Positions 11,482 to 21,518 of a stretch of DNA of 64,000 nt are shown here, in pieces. The stretch's first letter is position 1. The number at the start of each line of letters is the position of its first letter. A program made the position numbers and the translations under genes. The DNA is from Tenebrio molitor. Taxonomy: Eukaryota > Arthropoda > Insecta > Coleoptera > Tenebrionidae. The stretch spans positions 24,800,001 through 24,864,000 of the forward strand of contig NC_091046.1 of the NCBI RefSeq assembly GCF_963966145.1, in the 5' to 3' direction. The notes under the pieces were generated by a model. That model worked only from the letters and a program-made list of their open reading frames with translations. It was not told where the DNA came from and searched no databases.

Positions 11482-11853
11482 TAGCAGATGTGGACGAGAT
11501 CGAAGATGATGCTTCAGACTTTTAACACCAACACAAGCGCGATTTTGCAGGGAATAACGATGACCTCACTTGCTCTCCGGACATCGGGAATATCTTGATT
11601 GCGATTTTTTATTGATTTCAGTCTTTTATTTTCAACGGAAAGTTAAGTGTTGAACAAATCTGACAAACAGCAGCAAATGTAGACAAGATCGAAGATGATG
11701 CTTCACAATTTTAAGACTAACACAAGCGCGATTTTGCATGCAATAACGATACCTCACTTCCAGACATCGGGCATATCTTGATTGCGACTTTTTATTGATT
11801 TCATTCATTTATTTTCAACGGAAAGTTAAGCGTTGAACAAATCTGACAAACAA
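11482..11853. repeat. Tandem duplication, ~185 bp x 2
   Basis: Copy 1 (11482..11670) and copy 2 (11671..11853) share blocks such as AGATCGAAGATGATGCTTCA and CTTTTTATTGATTTCA, both ending ...GAACAAATCTGACAAACA. They have diverged by substitutions and small deletions. Noncoding. Confidence 0.85.
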
Positions 11854-12015
11854 CATTGAAACAATTTTTTTGTCACAAACAACGGTTGACATGACGACGT
11901 CCTCCGCACACTTATTAATCATTCGATTTTTTCGATGGCGTTGAAAAAAATGTATTTCAAAAAGATAATTGTGAACGAATCGTAGAGATATTACAAAAAC
12001 TATTGTACAATACAC

Positions 12016-12116
12016 GTCCGTTAGGGCCTTTACTGCCTCGCCAGTATTATTCGACTCGCTCTGCGAGCTCGTCTCACAAAATCTCTGGCTCGGCAGTAAA
12101 GGCTATCCTAACGGAC
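12016..12116. repeat. Imperfect palindrome (~101 bp)
   Basis: GTCCGTTAGG...TTTACTGCC...GCCAG pairs with CTGGC...GGCAGTAAA...CCTAACGGAC. The centre GACTCGCTCTGCGAGCTCGTC is itself a hairpin in its first 20 bases. Same style as other palindromes in the window but unrelated in sequence. Confidence 0.8.
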
Positions 12117-12440
12117 TTCTACTGTAAAATACTATTACACATCTCTCTTTGAAATGACTTATAATTTATGTAAAAAACAAGTGAACGAACCTGTTTGGGA
12201 AAAAAATATTTAATTTAATTTTAATTAAAAAATACTTGCGGCCATATTTTGATAGGCAACCCTGCAGAAACATATTTCTCTATTCATAACTATCTATAAA
12301 AATTTTGTTTTGATTAAAAAACAGATGAACGTAGAAATCATGCAGTGGGATCTTAGACTATCAGATGTGGTCAAATTTAAGAGCATTATCTCTCTGGCCC
12401 AACTGCACGGTCAACTTAATACTCCCCCTGCCCTCCCGTT

Positions 12441-12802
12441 TAGAGTGCATTTCAACGAGAGGTACACAGGCGTGGCTACCGAGATGCGCCAGATGTAGGG
12501 GAAGGGCGACCCAAAATCGAGTGCATTGGCGTAGTCCAGTTTTATTTTCGTTCTTCCTTTCATAACACAGAAAATATCAGATTTTCACAACCGGGAGTTG
12601 TATGATATAAAAAAGAAGACGGTAAAGAACAATAACCTGGCTGTGATTTGCGACAAAATGGCGATAAATCAGCTGTTGGAATGAAATTCCCTAAAAAGTA
12701 CAAACTAACGCCGCTACTGTGTAGGTAAGCCACGCCACCATAGACCGAAACAGATTTCTGCGCAAGTTTATAGACGTGTACCTCTCGTTGAAAAGCACTC
12801 TA
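12441..12802. mobile_element. MITE with ~28-bp TIRs
   Basis: TAGAGTGCATTTCAACGAGA at the left is matched by its inverse at the right (one substitution), continuing into GGTACAC. The 362-bp element has no coding capacity. No clear target duplication was found; superfamily unknown. Confidence 0.65.
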
Positions 12803-12895
12803 CCTGCGTCGTACTTTTTGGCCCAACTGACACACGTTCGTATGTACTACACTTGTTATTACACTAGACGACCGTCGTGTGATATGGATTTAATC

Positions 12896-12913
12896 ATCCG
12901 GCTCGAAGGACCA
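12896..12913 (-). other. tRNA-Tyr-type primer binding site, relic LTR element
   Basis: ATCCGGCTCGAAGGACCA is identical to the PBS complement of the BEL element at 26411..26428 and equals a tRNA-Tyr 3' end plus CCA. In minus orientation an LTR would start just to the right (about 12917 onward). No matching LTR was found in the window, so this is a fragment. Confidence 0.5.
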
Positions 12914-13487
12914 AAATTATGTACGATTAATCACTGTTGGGTGGTGATATTAGCCGTACAAATAATATGGTCGTCTTTGTATAAATACCTAAAACTTGTA
13001 TAAATTTAAGACAAAATGTTGATGTACAAGTGTTAAGTACCAAGGATAATGGTAGACTCTGGCTTTTGCCGCTATATCCCGACTTAAATAAGGGTAGGTG
13101 ATTTCACCCCTCTCACAAGAGAAAGTAGGCAGGACTACCTGCTACAGTACCTGTTTCTAACAATAACGTTCAAAACTACATTATTTTGTACAACTCGTTT
13201 CCAGTACTCGGTTTTAGTGACTCGTACGAGTTACCAGCATCGTGTAACGCCGCCTTTTTGGATAATCCAACTTGCTTTGGATAATGATATTACTCAATCG
13301 TCGGTTGTTCGAATAGACAGTGAATTTTTTTATCGATGAACCATAGGGATTTACATGGTGTAAACTTTATTTCGTGTTAATGGTTTTCTACTGCTGATTC
13401 CGAAATTATTTTTCGCACACTTTTAGCTTACTTAATTTTTCACAAGTTTTGATTTTTTTTTTTAAATATTGTTCCATTACATTTTAC

Positions 13488-13576
13488 AGGCAGAATATAG
13501 CCTAAGGGAGTCCGTTTCGGCTTAGGAACGCGAGGGTCGAGGGTTCGATTCCGATCCAGGGCGAAATTTAAAAAAA
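13488..13576 (+). repeat. Possible tRNA-derived SINE fragment
   Basis: GGTTCGATTCC at 13542..13552 matches the pol III B box, preceded by GCGAGGGTCGAG and followed by an A-rich tail (AAATTTAAAAAAAA). The A box is poorly preserved, and the flanks GAATATAGC/GCTATATTC are inverted rather than direct repeats. The B box is clear but the SINE assignment is tentative. Confidence 0.35.
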
Positions 13577-14177
13577 AGCTATATTCTATCTCGTGATTCG
13601 GAAGCCACGTTAAGCCATTGGTCCCTGTCTATTGAGTTGGTCATCATGCCCCTCATAGATTTGTAAACCAGTCCTAGACTGTGAAACAAATTTTTTATAA
13701 TTTAATAATTTTAACCCATTTTTAAATTTTATTAAAGATAGTAGGCTGTGTCCACTGACATTGAAATAAACTACAAAGCTCTAAAAACATTTTAACCCCT
13801 ATTATTAAAACATTTTCCAATTCGAAAGATAAAAAAAAGGTCCCAAGAAAAAAATTATTTAATGAAACATTTACAACCTAAATTTTAAATTAAAGAGGTG
13901 GACAAATATTTTGCTATTTTAAATGCTCAGATTGTTTGCTAAAAGCCGCTAAATAGTAATTAAAAGGTCTATTTTGTAAAATGTAGAGAAAAAACGATAT
14001 CACTATTTAGGGACAACCGTTTGGAGAGTAATATCGACAGTTTTAACGATTTTAGCAAATCGTCTTGGATCAAAACATAACGATTAGTCTTTAATTTTAA
14101 GTTGATTAATATTATTCGTACCTAACTTCACTCATTACAATAACCAATCGCAATTGCTCGACGCCAGCGTGCGAATT

Positions 14178-14674
14178 TTAAAAGTTGACTTTGACGTCAC
14201 TTGAAAAATATAAAAATATAAAAATACTCACTATTAGAACATTTAATACATGAAAATTATTTCTATTAATGAACAGATTTCCAAGATATAAAGGATGATT
14301 TGCTGGGGGCGGAACAATACTCACAAAGGTTCCGTCAATGCAGCCAATAACTCCAGGAAAATTATAATTTTTGAAATAACCAGTTTGTATTGTGATTATT
14401 TCTTCTGGGGTTCTGGGAAATTTTACGCACTTACCTATTTCCCAAATATCTAATGATAATGTTAGTAACCTGATTGTTACTGTTACTGCTGTTACTGACT
14501 GCAGATTGAGAAAACTGCAATGTTGATCTTTGCCAATAGATTTTTGGTAGCTTCCATGAGAAAAAAAGTGTAAAGCTGCCATAAATTTGGTTTTTGCTGA
14601 AATTTTCGTAGCCCTTTGTCTGTCTTCAAGATGATTTTAAATTTGAAGAAATATCCAGCTGCCTCTCTACTCAA
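14178..14674 (-). pseudogene. HARBI1-like (PIF/Harbinger) transposase relic
   Basis: The minus strand has ALHFFSHGSYQKSIG, then KFPRTPEEI and FPGVIGCIDGTFVSIVPP, hallmarks of the Harbinger nuclease; the IDGT Asp is one catalytic residue. The upstream part (SREAAGYFFKFK) is in another frame, so at least one frameshift exists near 14580. The C-terminal nuclease half is missing. Imperfect GTAGGCTGTG-like sequence near 13741 may mark an end. Inactive DNA transposon fragment. Confidence 0.8.
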
Positions 14675-14930
14675 GCGATAATATTTTTTAATAACACCTT
14701 AATATACCTTCCTACTTTATCGAAAGCATGAAGAGAATTTGTCAAATAAATAATAATAACGATATCATTCGAGAACAACGACTGGTCAAGGGACTCTCGT
14801 TTGTTAACGATATAGTTTTAACGACAAATCGTTCAACAACAACTCGAAAATTTTTACAAAATACGTTTTTATAGAAATGTAGTTATTTCAACGATTATCC
14901 TTCATTATCCGAGAGCCGGTTTCACCAACG

Positions 14931-15051
14931 CCAGTTAAAGTTAACTGTAGGTTAAAATGCTTCGTTACTTTGGTTACCTGTTGTTATAACAATGTTTTCG
15001 TATATTTTAATCTGTAGTTAAATTTAACTCACGTTGGTGAAACCGGCCCTT
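14931..15051. mobile_element. MITE with ~40-bp TIRs
   Basis: GCCGGTTTCACCAACG near the left end is matched by CGTTGGTGAAACCGGC near the right end. The pairing continues through AGTTAAA/TTTAACT. About 121 bp, no coding content. Confidence 0.8.
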
Positions 15052-15099
15052 AATCATTTTCGGAAACGGTCGAATAGTAAAATTAATAAAATCGTGAGG

Positions 15100-15190
15100 A
15101 AGTTCCTTAACATTGACACAGAACATACGAGTAATAAAACACAACAAAGTCAAATGTGGAGGCGATTAGCACTGCACTAGAGATATTTTC
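15100..15190. repeat. Dispersed repeat, copy 1
   Basis: TTCCTTAACATTGACAC, AAAACACAA, AATGTGGAGGCGA and GCACTGCACTA recur in the same order at about 38286..38390. The family is unidentified and noncoding. Confidence 0.7.
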
Positions 15191-15396
15191 ATATTTGATG
15201 GCGGAAACAAAAGACTGAGAAATGTCACAAATTTCTATTGTCAGTGTCAAATTTGTCAAAGACGTTCGTGATTTCCACAGAAATGGAAATTGGCAAGAAG
15301 AGAGTTATTCATCCATAAATTCACCATTTAGGGCCATGATGTGTGTTTTTCTTGGAAAAAAAAAACACGAGAACATGTATAAAATTAAGTAAACTA

Positions 15397-16033
15397 CAGG
15401 GTTATTATAAATGATTGTAGTCCAAGTAGGCGTAAAAACTGAATGTAAAATTTATGGTTGTCGTTCCACATAAAAAAAAATCAAAATGATGTGAATAAGT
15501 GGGTACACACCGTTCACACACGGGAGTTAAATTGGGTGCAAAACAACTCAATATTTTTAGGATTGCTTGCAAAACAACTCAATATTTTTGGATTCAATTG
15601 TTAATTTAAGCCACGTTTTGTATAAATGGGTTTATAACCAAACACAACTGTCGCTACTGGTCCAGTGAAAATCCTCATTGGATGATGGAACACTATACAC
15701 AGCATCCACAAAAACTTAATATCTTGGCTTGTATAATTGGTCACCACATAATAGGTCCATACTTTATACATGAAAATTTGACAGGAGATAGATAGATACC
15801 TAAAGTCCTAAACCCATTGCGTGATCACATTGTACCTGACATTGCACATTTATTTCCGGATGAAGATCGACAAGGAATGGCAAACCGCAATGGTTGGTGT
15901 CAGCAGGACGGCCCTCCACCACATTATAGAGTTGATGTTCACCTGTTTCTAAATAACATATTTCCAGATCGTTGAATAGAACGTCGGGGATCTATTGAAT
16001 GGCCTCTCAGGTCGTCTGATTTGAGTCCCCTAG
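15397..16033 (+). pseudogene. Tc/mariner-like transposase relic, left part
   Basis: Begins CAGGGTTATTATAAATGATTG after a TA. The plus strand from about 15640 reads HPQKLNILACIIG, then NGWCQQDGPPPHY (second catalytic Asp) and SIEWPLRSSDLSPL, where it is cut by BEL-3. The frame resumes at 26738 with DFFLWDH, so the insertion lies within the conserved SPDLxPxDFF motif. Internal stops and missing N-terminal sequence show the transposon was already decayed or deleted. Confidence 0.85.
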
Positions 16034-16666
16034 TGTTGAGGATCTGCTAATACTGGTGGATCGGAAGGTGGCTGCAAGTCTTAATTTTTTTGTTGATGGA
16101 ACACAGTTTTTTTATGTCTTTATTTTAATCACTACTCTATTTACAATACACTCACTCTAATTTACTGCATGATGATTTTCTTTTAAAACTACTGATGATG
16201 GTGATTGACTATGATTGATTACTGCCTTGTATGATGATTTTCTGATGATTTTTTCTTTTTCGATCGGTTTGTGGGTCAATAATGATAATTAGGGCCCGGA
16301 TTTTAGGCAAAATGGACTATTTTTATTTTTTAAGGCACATGTATGAAACTTGTCTATAAATGATTGCTGGCTTAATTAGAGTAATTAGAGCCATATTTGA
16401 TTCTGCCTATTCGGCCTAAAATGCCCTTTAAATACCTATTTTACTTTTTAACTGCCTGAACATGCCTAAAATGACCAAAAATCAATTTCATTTTCGCGAT
16501 TTTTTCCCAATATTCGAATTCTGGGAAGTTTACGGTATTAAAAATGTAAAAGTGGTACCTCAATAAAATTTACAATGCTTTATGATTTTGAAATTTAAGG
16601 AGATGTAACTATTGAAATGTACAAAGTGCAGTACAATAGAGGAATAACTTTTTCGCTTTTACGGTT

Positions 16667-16848
16667 GGGACCATGGTGTCAGCGGTAAATACTCCGACAA
16701 TACCTAAGTACCACAAACCATTAGACTGGACTGGCATAAATTACAGTTTATCTGTTTGCCTCTGTTCGAAGGGGTGCAGGTATACACAGTCTAATGGTTT
16801 GTGATACTTAGGTATTGTTAGAAGCTTTAACGTTTATACAATGGTCCC
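16667..16848. repeat. Palindrome nested in hAT element
   Basis: About 61-bp arms: GGGACCAT...CAATACCTAAGTA...CACAAACCATTAGACT and its inverse, roughly three-quarters identical. A separate insertion or an amplified internal foldback; no clear TSD. Confidence 0.8.
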
Positions 16849-16859
16849 TGCCATAAAAA

Positions 16860-17064
16860 TGAAAATTAGAGATTTAGAGATGAAGATGTGTCGGAACATG
16901 AAACCAAAATGGAAGAAATTAATTACAAATTTGCGCCCATTACCTCTTGCGAGGTAGAAAGAAGTTTCTCAAAATATAAGTCCATTTTGGTGGATAACGG
17001 ACAATGTTTTAAAATAGAAAATTTAGAACAATATATTGTATGCAATGTAAATACGAGTATATAA
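16860..17064 (+). pseudogene. hAT transposase C-terminal dimerisation fragment
   Basis: The frame contains FAPITSCEVERSFSKYKSIL and IENLEQYI, the conserved hAT C-terminal dimerisation motif, and ends with TAA at 17062. The catalytic N-terminal portion is absent, so the element depends on another hAT source for any movement. Confidence 0.85.
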
Positions 17065-19856
17065 CTAACAAACGTGTAGGTAGATATATTAATTAAATTA
17101 ATAAGGAATAATTAGTAAATATCTTGTTGGGTGTACTTAAAACTTTAAAAACCCATTTTTTAATTTAATTAACCACAACTTTGAGGACCTAATGTGACTT
17201 ATTTTCAGTTTTTAAGGAACTATTTGCAGTAGTTTAAGGGACTATTTTAGGCACCTATTTCCGACTTTTTAATTGCCTAAAATCCGGGCCCTAATGATAA
17301 TGGTATCTGTGCCGACGCATTCTCATGAGCCCGCGCCATTTGAAATTAGCGGGAATTTCAAACATTCTCCCCGCCTTCTCCAACAGATTTGGGGAATGAT
17401 ATGCAGCTATGAGACGTCTAGTTCTTAATGATGATTTTCCAGAGAATTCTCTGAGTTTTCCTCGGGTGGTGAGATTGGTAACAAAGCGAGCTTTGGCACT
17501 GGTCTTGTTAGCATGGCGGTAGGTGTCTTGATCGTCACTACCCAAGTTTACCCATCCACACCTGGGTGAAGTTGAGTTACTCTGGCAAGCGGCCACTTGG
17601 ACGTTGGGTACCGCTCGTCTGTGAGGAGAGCCTTGCTTGATGTCGTGTTGCCACTTTGAGGTTAGCTGATGAGCTTGCAAACATTCTGTGGACCATCTAC
17701 CCCAAAATTTTTGGAGTCTTGCTTGGCTCCTCTGAAGGTGAGAAAGTCGTGAGTCTGGCAAATGAGTGAGAGTTGGCTCTGGAATCGTGGTGAGAGCAGC
17801 AGCATGAATGAAAAATGCCCTGGAGTGAGTACTGAGATGTCTTCTGGGTCACCTGAGAGTGCACTGAGAGGTCTTGAGTTGAGAATCGCTTTTACTTGGG
17901 GCAACAATATTGAGAAATCTTCATAGGTCAGCACAGTATCTGCGATTGTGCCTCGAAGGTGATGTTTCACCGACTTGACGGCGGTTTGCCATTTGCCTCC
18001 CATGTGGGGAGCACCTGGAGGATTGAATATCCACCTTGTCCCATCATTGGTGAGAAGACGTTGAAGTTCCTTGAATTGATGCGTTGACTGATCGAAAAGT
18101 TTTTTGAGTAGTACCGACATCAGCACCTTTAAAGTTCGTTCCGCAGTCGCTGCGTAGAGTCTTGCAAATTCCACGTCGACTGATAAACCGTCTGTACGCT
18201 TCGATAAATGCTTCCGATGAGTAGTCTGTTGCAACCTCCAAATGAATCGCTGATGTTGAGAAACACACAAATACGGCTATCCAACCTTTGTAAAAGCAAC
18301 TGCCTCTACCTTGATTGAATTTTAACGAGACAGATCCTGCGTAATCAACTCCTGTGTTTTCAAATACTAATGAAGGTGTGACACGTGATGCAGGGAGTTA
18401 ACCCATTAACTGTTGAGCTCGAACTCCACGAATACGAGCACAGGTGAGACATTTCTGGATGAATGACTTTACAGGAGACCTGCCTCCTACAATCCAACAA
18501 CTTTTTCTGATCAGGGAGAGGGTGAGTTGGGTACCTCCGTGCATTGTTCTGGAGTGAGCAAGGGAGATAATGAGTCGAGCTAGTTGACTTTATTTGGGCA
18601 AAATAGCTAGGTGCTTACTGTCTGCATCTAGCTGTGAGTTCTGGAGTCGACCACCGACATGCAGGATGCCTGCATGATCAATGATTGCAGTCAGTCTTGA
18701 CAATACGTGAGATTCTTTGAGAGTCTTGAATTCCGATGAATAATATAATACGCCTGTTAAGTTGTTTTTATCCAAAAAAGCTTGGCACTTTCTAGAACCG
18801 CTGGTATGTTGCTGCAAGAGTTGCTGATGAATTTGTCCATGTGAATATGGGCATTTCTTGCAGCTCTAGAGTGACCTGGACTCATTTCACGAGTTTTGCA
18901 AATAATGCTACAGCTGATAATTCCAGCCGAGGAATTGTGAGACGTTTCAGAGGGGCTACCTTCGTCTTCGAGCATACTAATGTCATGATGGATGAGGAGT
19001 CTTGATTTGTTACTCTGATGTATACTACTGCAGCCATTGCCAGTTGGGATGCGTCTGAGAAGCCATGAATTTGCGCTGATGAGATTTCTGAATGCAATTT
19101 CAGCCAGCGGGGTATCTGAAGTTGAGAGAGTCGTTGTAGATCCACCTTCTCGAGCCATAACTGTTGCATGAGGATCTTTGCTTGGATAACAACAGATGAG
19201 ATGAGACCGAGAGGATCGAACAGTTGAGCAATTTCCTAGAGCATGGCTCTTTTGGTACAGATGTTATGCGTGTTGAGGTTGCCTTTGAATGTGAGCGTGT
19301 CTGGTTTACATTGCCATGGGATTCCTAATGTTTTTGTTGTGAGATCTTCAAATGAGTGAGACTGTTCTGATGAGGGTTCTGAGGATGTCATGATGAAATC
19401 TTGGTGATTGCTCTTCCACTTTGCAAGTGGTAAGCACGCTGTTTTACACATCGCCGTCAGCTCTTCGGCGATTGCACTGAGTTGTTCTAGTGAGTCTGCA
19501 CCCCCGCCGATGTCATCGACATAGGTACTGTAACGGTCCGAATAGATTCGATAAATTAAGAATTTTAATTTTTAAAATAATTTCAACGAAATGTTTTAAA
19601 TACCATTCATTTGCCACGGAAATGCTGGTCAGTTGTAAAATTTATTGATGCCTTTGTCGGCAAGAGTGGTACCACATTCCTCAAGTGAAATCTGCCAACC
19701 TTCCTATGAAAATGCAGGTACGCGCCCGGTCCGGACATAACACGAAGATAACAGTTTTCATGGGAATAGAAACATTGCAAAATTGATAATTGAATTAATG
19801 AATTTGATGTTAGCAGGTTTCAAATTGAGAGAACCACCAAATCAATGTTCATTAGG

Positions 19857-21028
19857 TTAATTTACTTTTTTAGCATTCTCAAATTTGTGGCATATTTGTA
19901 ATTAAAGGGCGAGAATTGCAAATTAGAAACAGAGCGCTTTATCGTAGAAAATAACTAAAATCGTTTGCACTTTTAGTTAGAAAAGTAACAAAGCAAAGTA
20001 GAAAGGGAGTCGGTAGAAAACAGAGACAACAGGGTAACGGTAAAGCCAGGTAGTCGTAGAAATCAGAGGTGTGAGTAAGAGAGAGAAAATGAAAATTACG
20101 AATTAATTAGAACAGTTTTGGGGAATCAAACCAACGTAGAACAATTTTTAGAAGTAGCAGATCAACGGAATTTAGTTGCTTGACATGACACTTACGTAAC
20201 AGCGTTTCAAGCCCAATTTAGGTTTCAAAATAATGTTAATTTGTTTCATTTTAATTCTGTCTGTTTCTGTTTGTTTCATTTTAATTCGGTTTGTTTCATT
20301 TTAATTCTGTTTAATTCTTGGTGCTGATTTTTATTATTGTACCTATAGAGACAGCAATTCAGTATTCCTGTTTAATTCTGTCTGTTCCATTTTTAATTGT
20401 GTTTGTTTCTTGATGTTGAGGTTTATTATTGTATAGAGTCAGTAATTTAATGTTCTTTTTCAGAGTTCTAATTCAACAACAAATTATGTACACTTGCTTT
20501 CAAAACTTAATTTACTTTTTTAGCATTCTCAAATTTGTGGTATATTTGTAATTAAAGGGCGAGAATTCCAAATTAGAAACAGAGCGCTTTATCGTAGACA
20601 ATAATCGTTTGCACTTTTATGTAGTTAGAAAAGCAACAAAGCAAAGTAGAAAGAGAGTGGGTAGAAAACGCAGACAACCGGGTAACGGTAAAGCCAGGTA
20701 GTCGTAGAAATCAGAGGTGTGAGTGAGAGAGAGAGAATGAAAATTACGAATTAATTATATTAATTAGAACAGTTTTGGGGAATCAAACCAATGTAGAACA
20801 ATTTTTAGAAGTAGAAGATCAATGGAATTTAGTTGCATGACATGGCACTTGCGTAACAGTGTTTCAAGCCCAATTTAGGTTTCAAAATAGTGTTAATTTG
20901 TTTAATTTTAATTCGGTTTGTTCCTTTTTTAATTGTGTTTGTTTCTTGATGTTGAGGTTTATTATTGTATAGAGTCAGTAATCTAGTGTTCTTTTTCAGA
21001 GTTCTAATTCAACAACAAATTATGTACT
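19857..21028. repeat. Tandem duplication (~650 and ~520 bp) inside LTR-like element
   Basis: Both units run from TTAATTTACTTTTTTAGCAT to CAACAACAAATTATGTAC. Unit 1 is 19857..20507 and unit 2 is 20508..21028, which lacks an internal segment. A third, diverged copy of the upstream part lies at 39820..40015. Confidence 0.85.
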
Positions 21029-21508
21029 TACATTCGATCTGGTCCTAACAAAAGTCTAAATTTAAACATTTCAAATAATGGTGGAAAACGGAAACTGTAA
21101 GTTCTAGAGATATCGAAAAGGTGTCGCGATCGGCGTAAAGTAGAACCGAGCTGATTGGTCACTTTGGTCACGTAGGGGTTGCGTAAGTGGGTGCGCCAGA
21201 AATGATAAAACCGAATGCGGAACGGGAAACAAGGCTTTTTGATTCGCTCGGGGTTTGATCTCCAAAGTAACCGGAGGTACGTTCGGTACCTCCAGCAGCC
21301 ATTTTGTGACCACGTGCTTTACATTTACAAGGTAAATTATTTCTCTAATTTCTGTATTTTAATTGTAATCGCGATCTAATTATTCAAACGGCTTTAGTTC
21401 CTTATCGTTTCAAAATAATGGCTTAAATTCTTTATCGCGAAGTATCTGATCTTCTTGCATTTACCGATTGGGGAAATGTGACAAGGCGATGTAGTTTAAA
21501 TTATGTAG

Positions 21509-21518
21509 TATAAAAAAG
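21509..21518 (+). promoter_or_regulatory. TATA box candidate of LTR-like element
   Basis: TATAAAAAAG followed about 25-30 bp downstream by TTCATTATTCG, plausible as an initiator. Consistent with a U3/R boundary in plus orientation. Confidence 0.45.

Larger units (their letters stand above)
16290..17293 (+). mobile_element. hAT transposon (non-autonomous, 1004 bp)
   Basis: TIRs TAGGGCCCGGATTTTAGGCA and the exact inverse TGCCTAAAATCCGGGCCCTA. Target duplication ATGATAAT at 16282..16289 and 17294..17301, the 8 bp expected of hAT. It contains only the end of a hAT transposase and a nested palindrome. Confidence 0.95.
16034..17364 (-). repeat. BEL-3 3' LTR split by a hAT element
   Basis: Begins TGTTGAGGATC and ends GGAATTTCAAACA. 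It aligns with 26434..26737 once 16290..17293 and one 8-bp ATGATAAT copy are removed. A purine-rich tract on the minus strand (17365 onward) adjoins it. Confidence 0.9.

Noticed and set aside
13993..14850. Inverted ends of the HARBI1 relic around 13993 and 14757
   Set aside because: The AACGATAT and TTTTAACGA motifs at both places run in the same orientation and are themselves palindromic, so they do not define TIRs.
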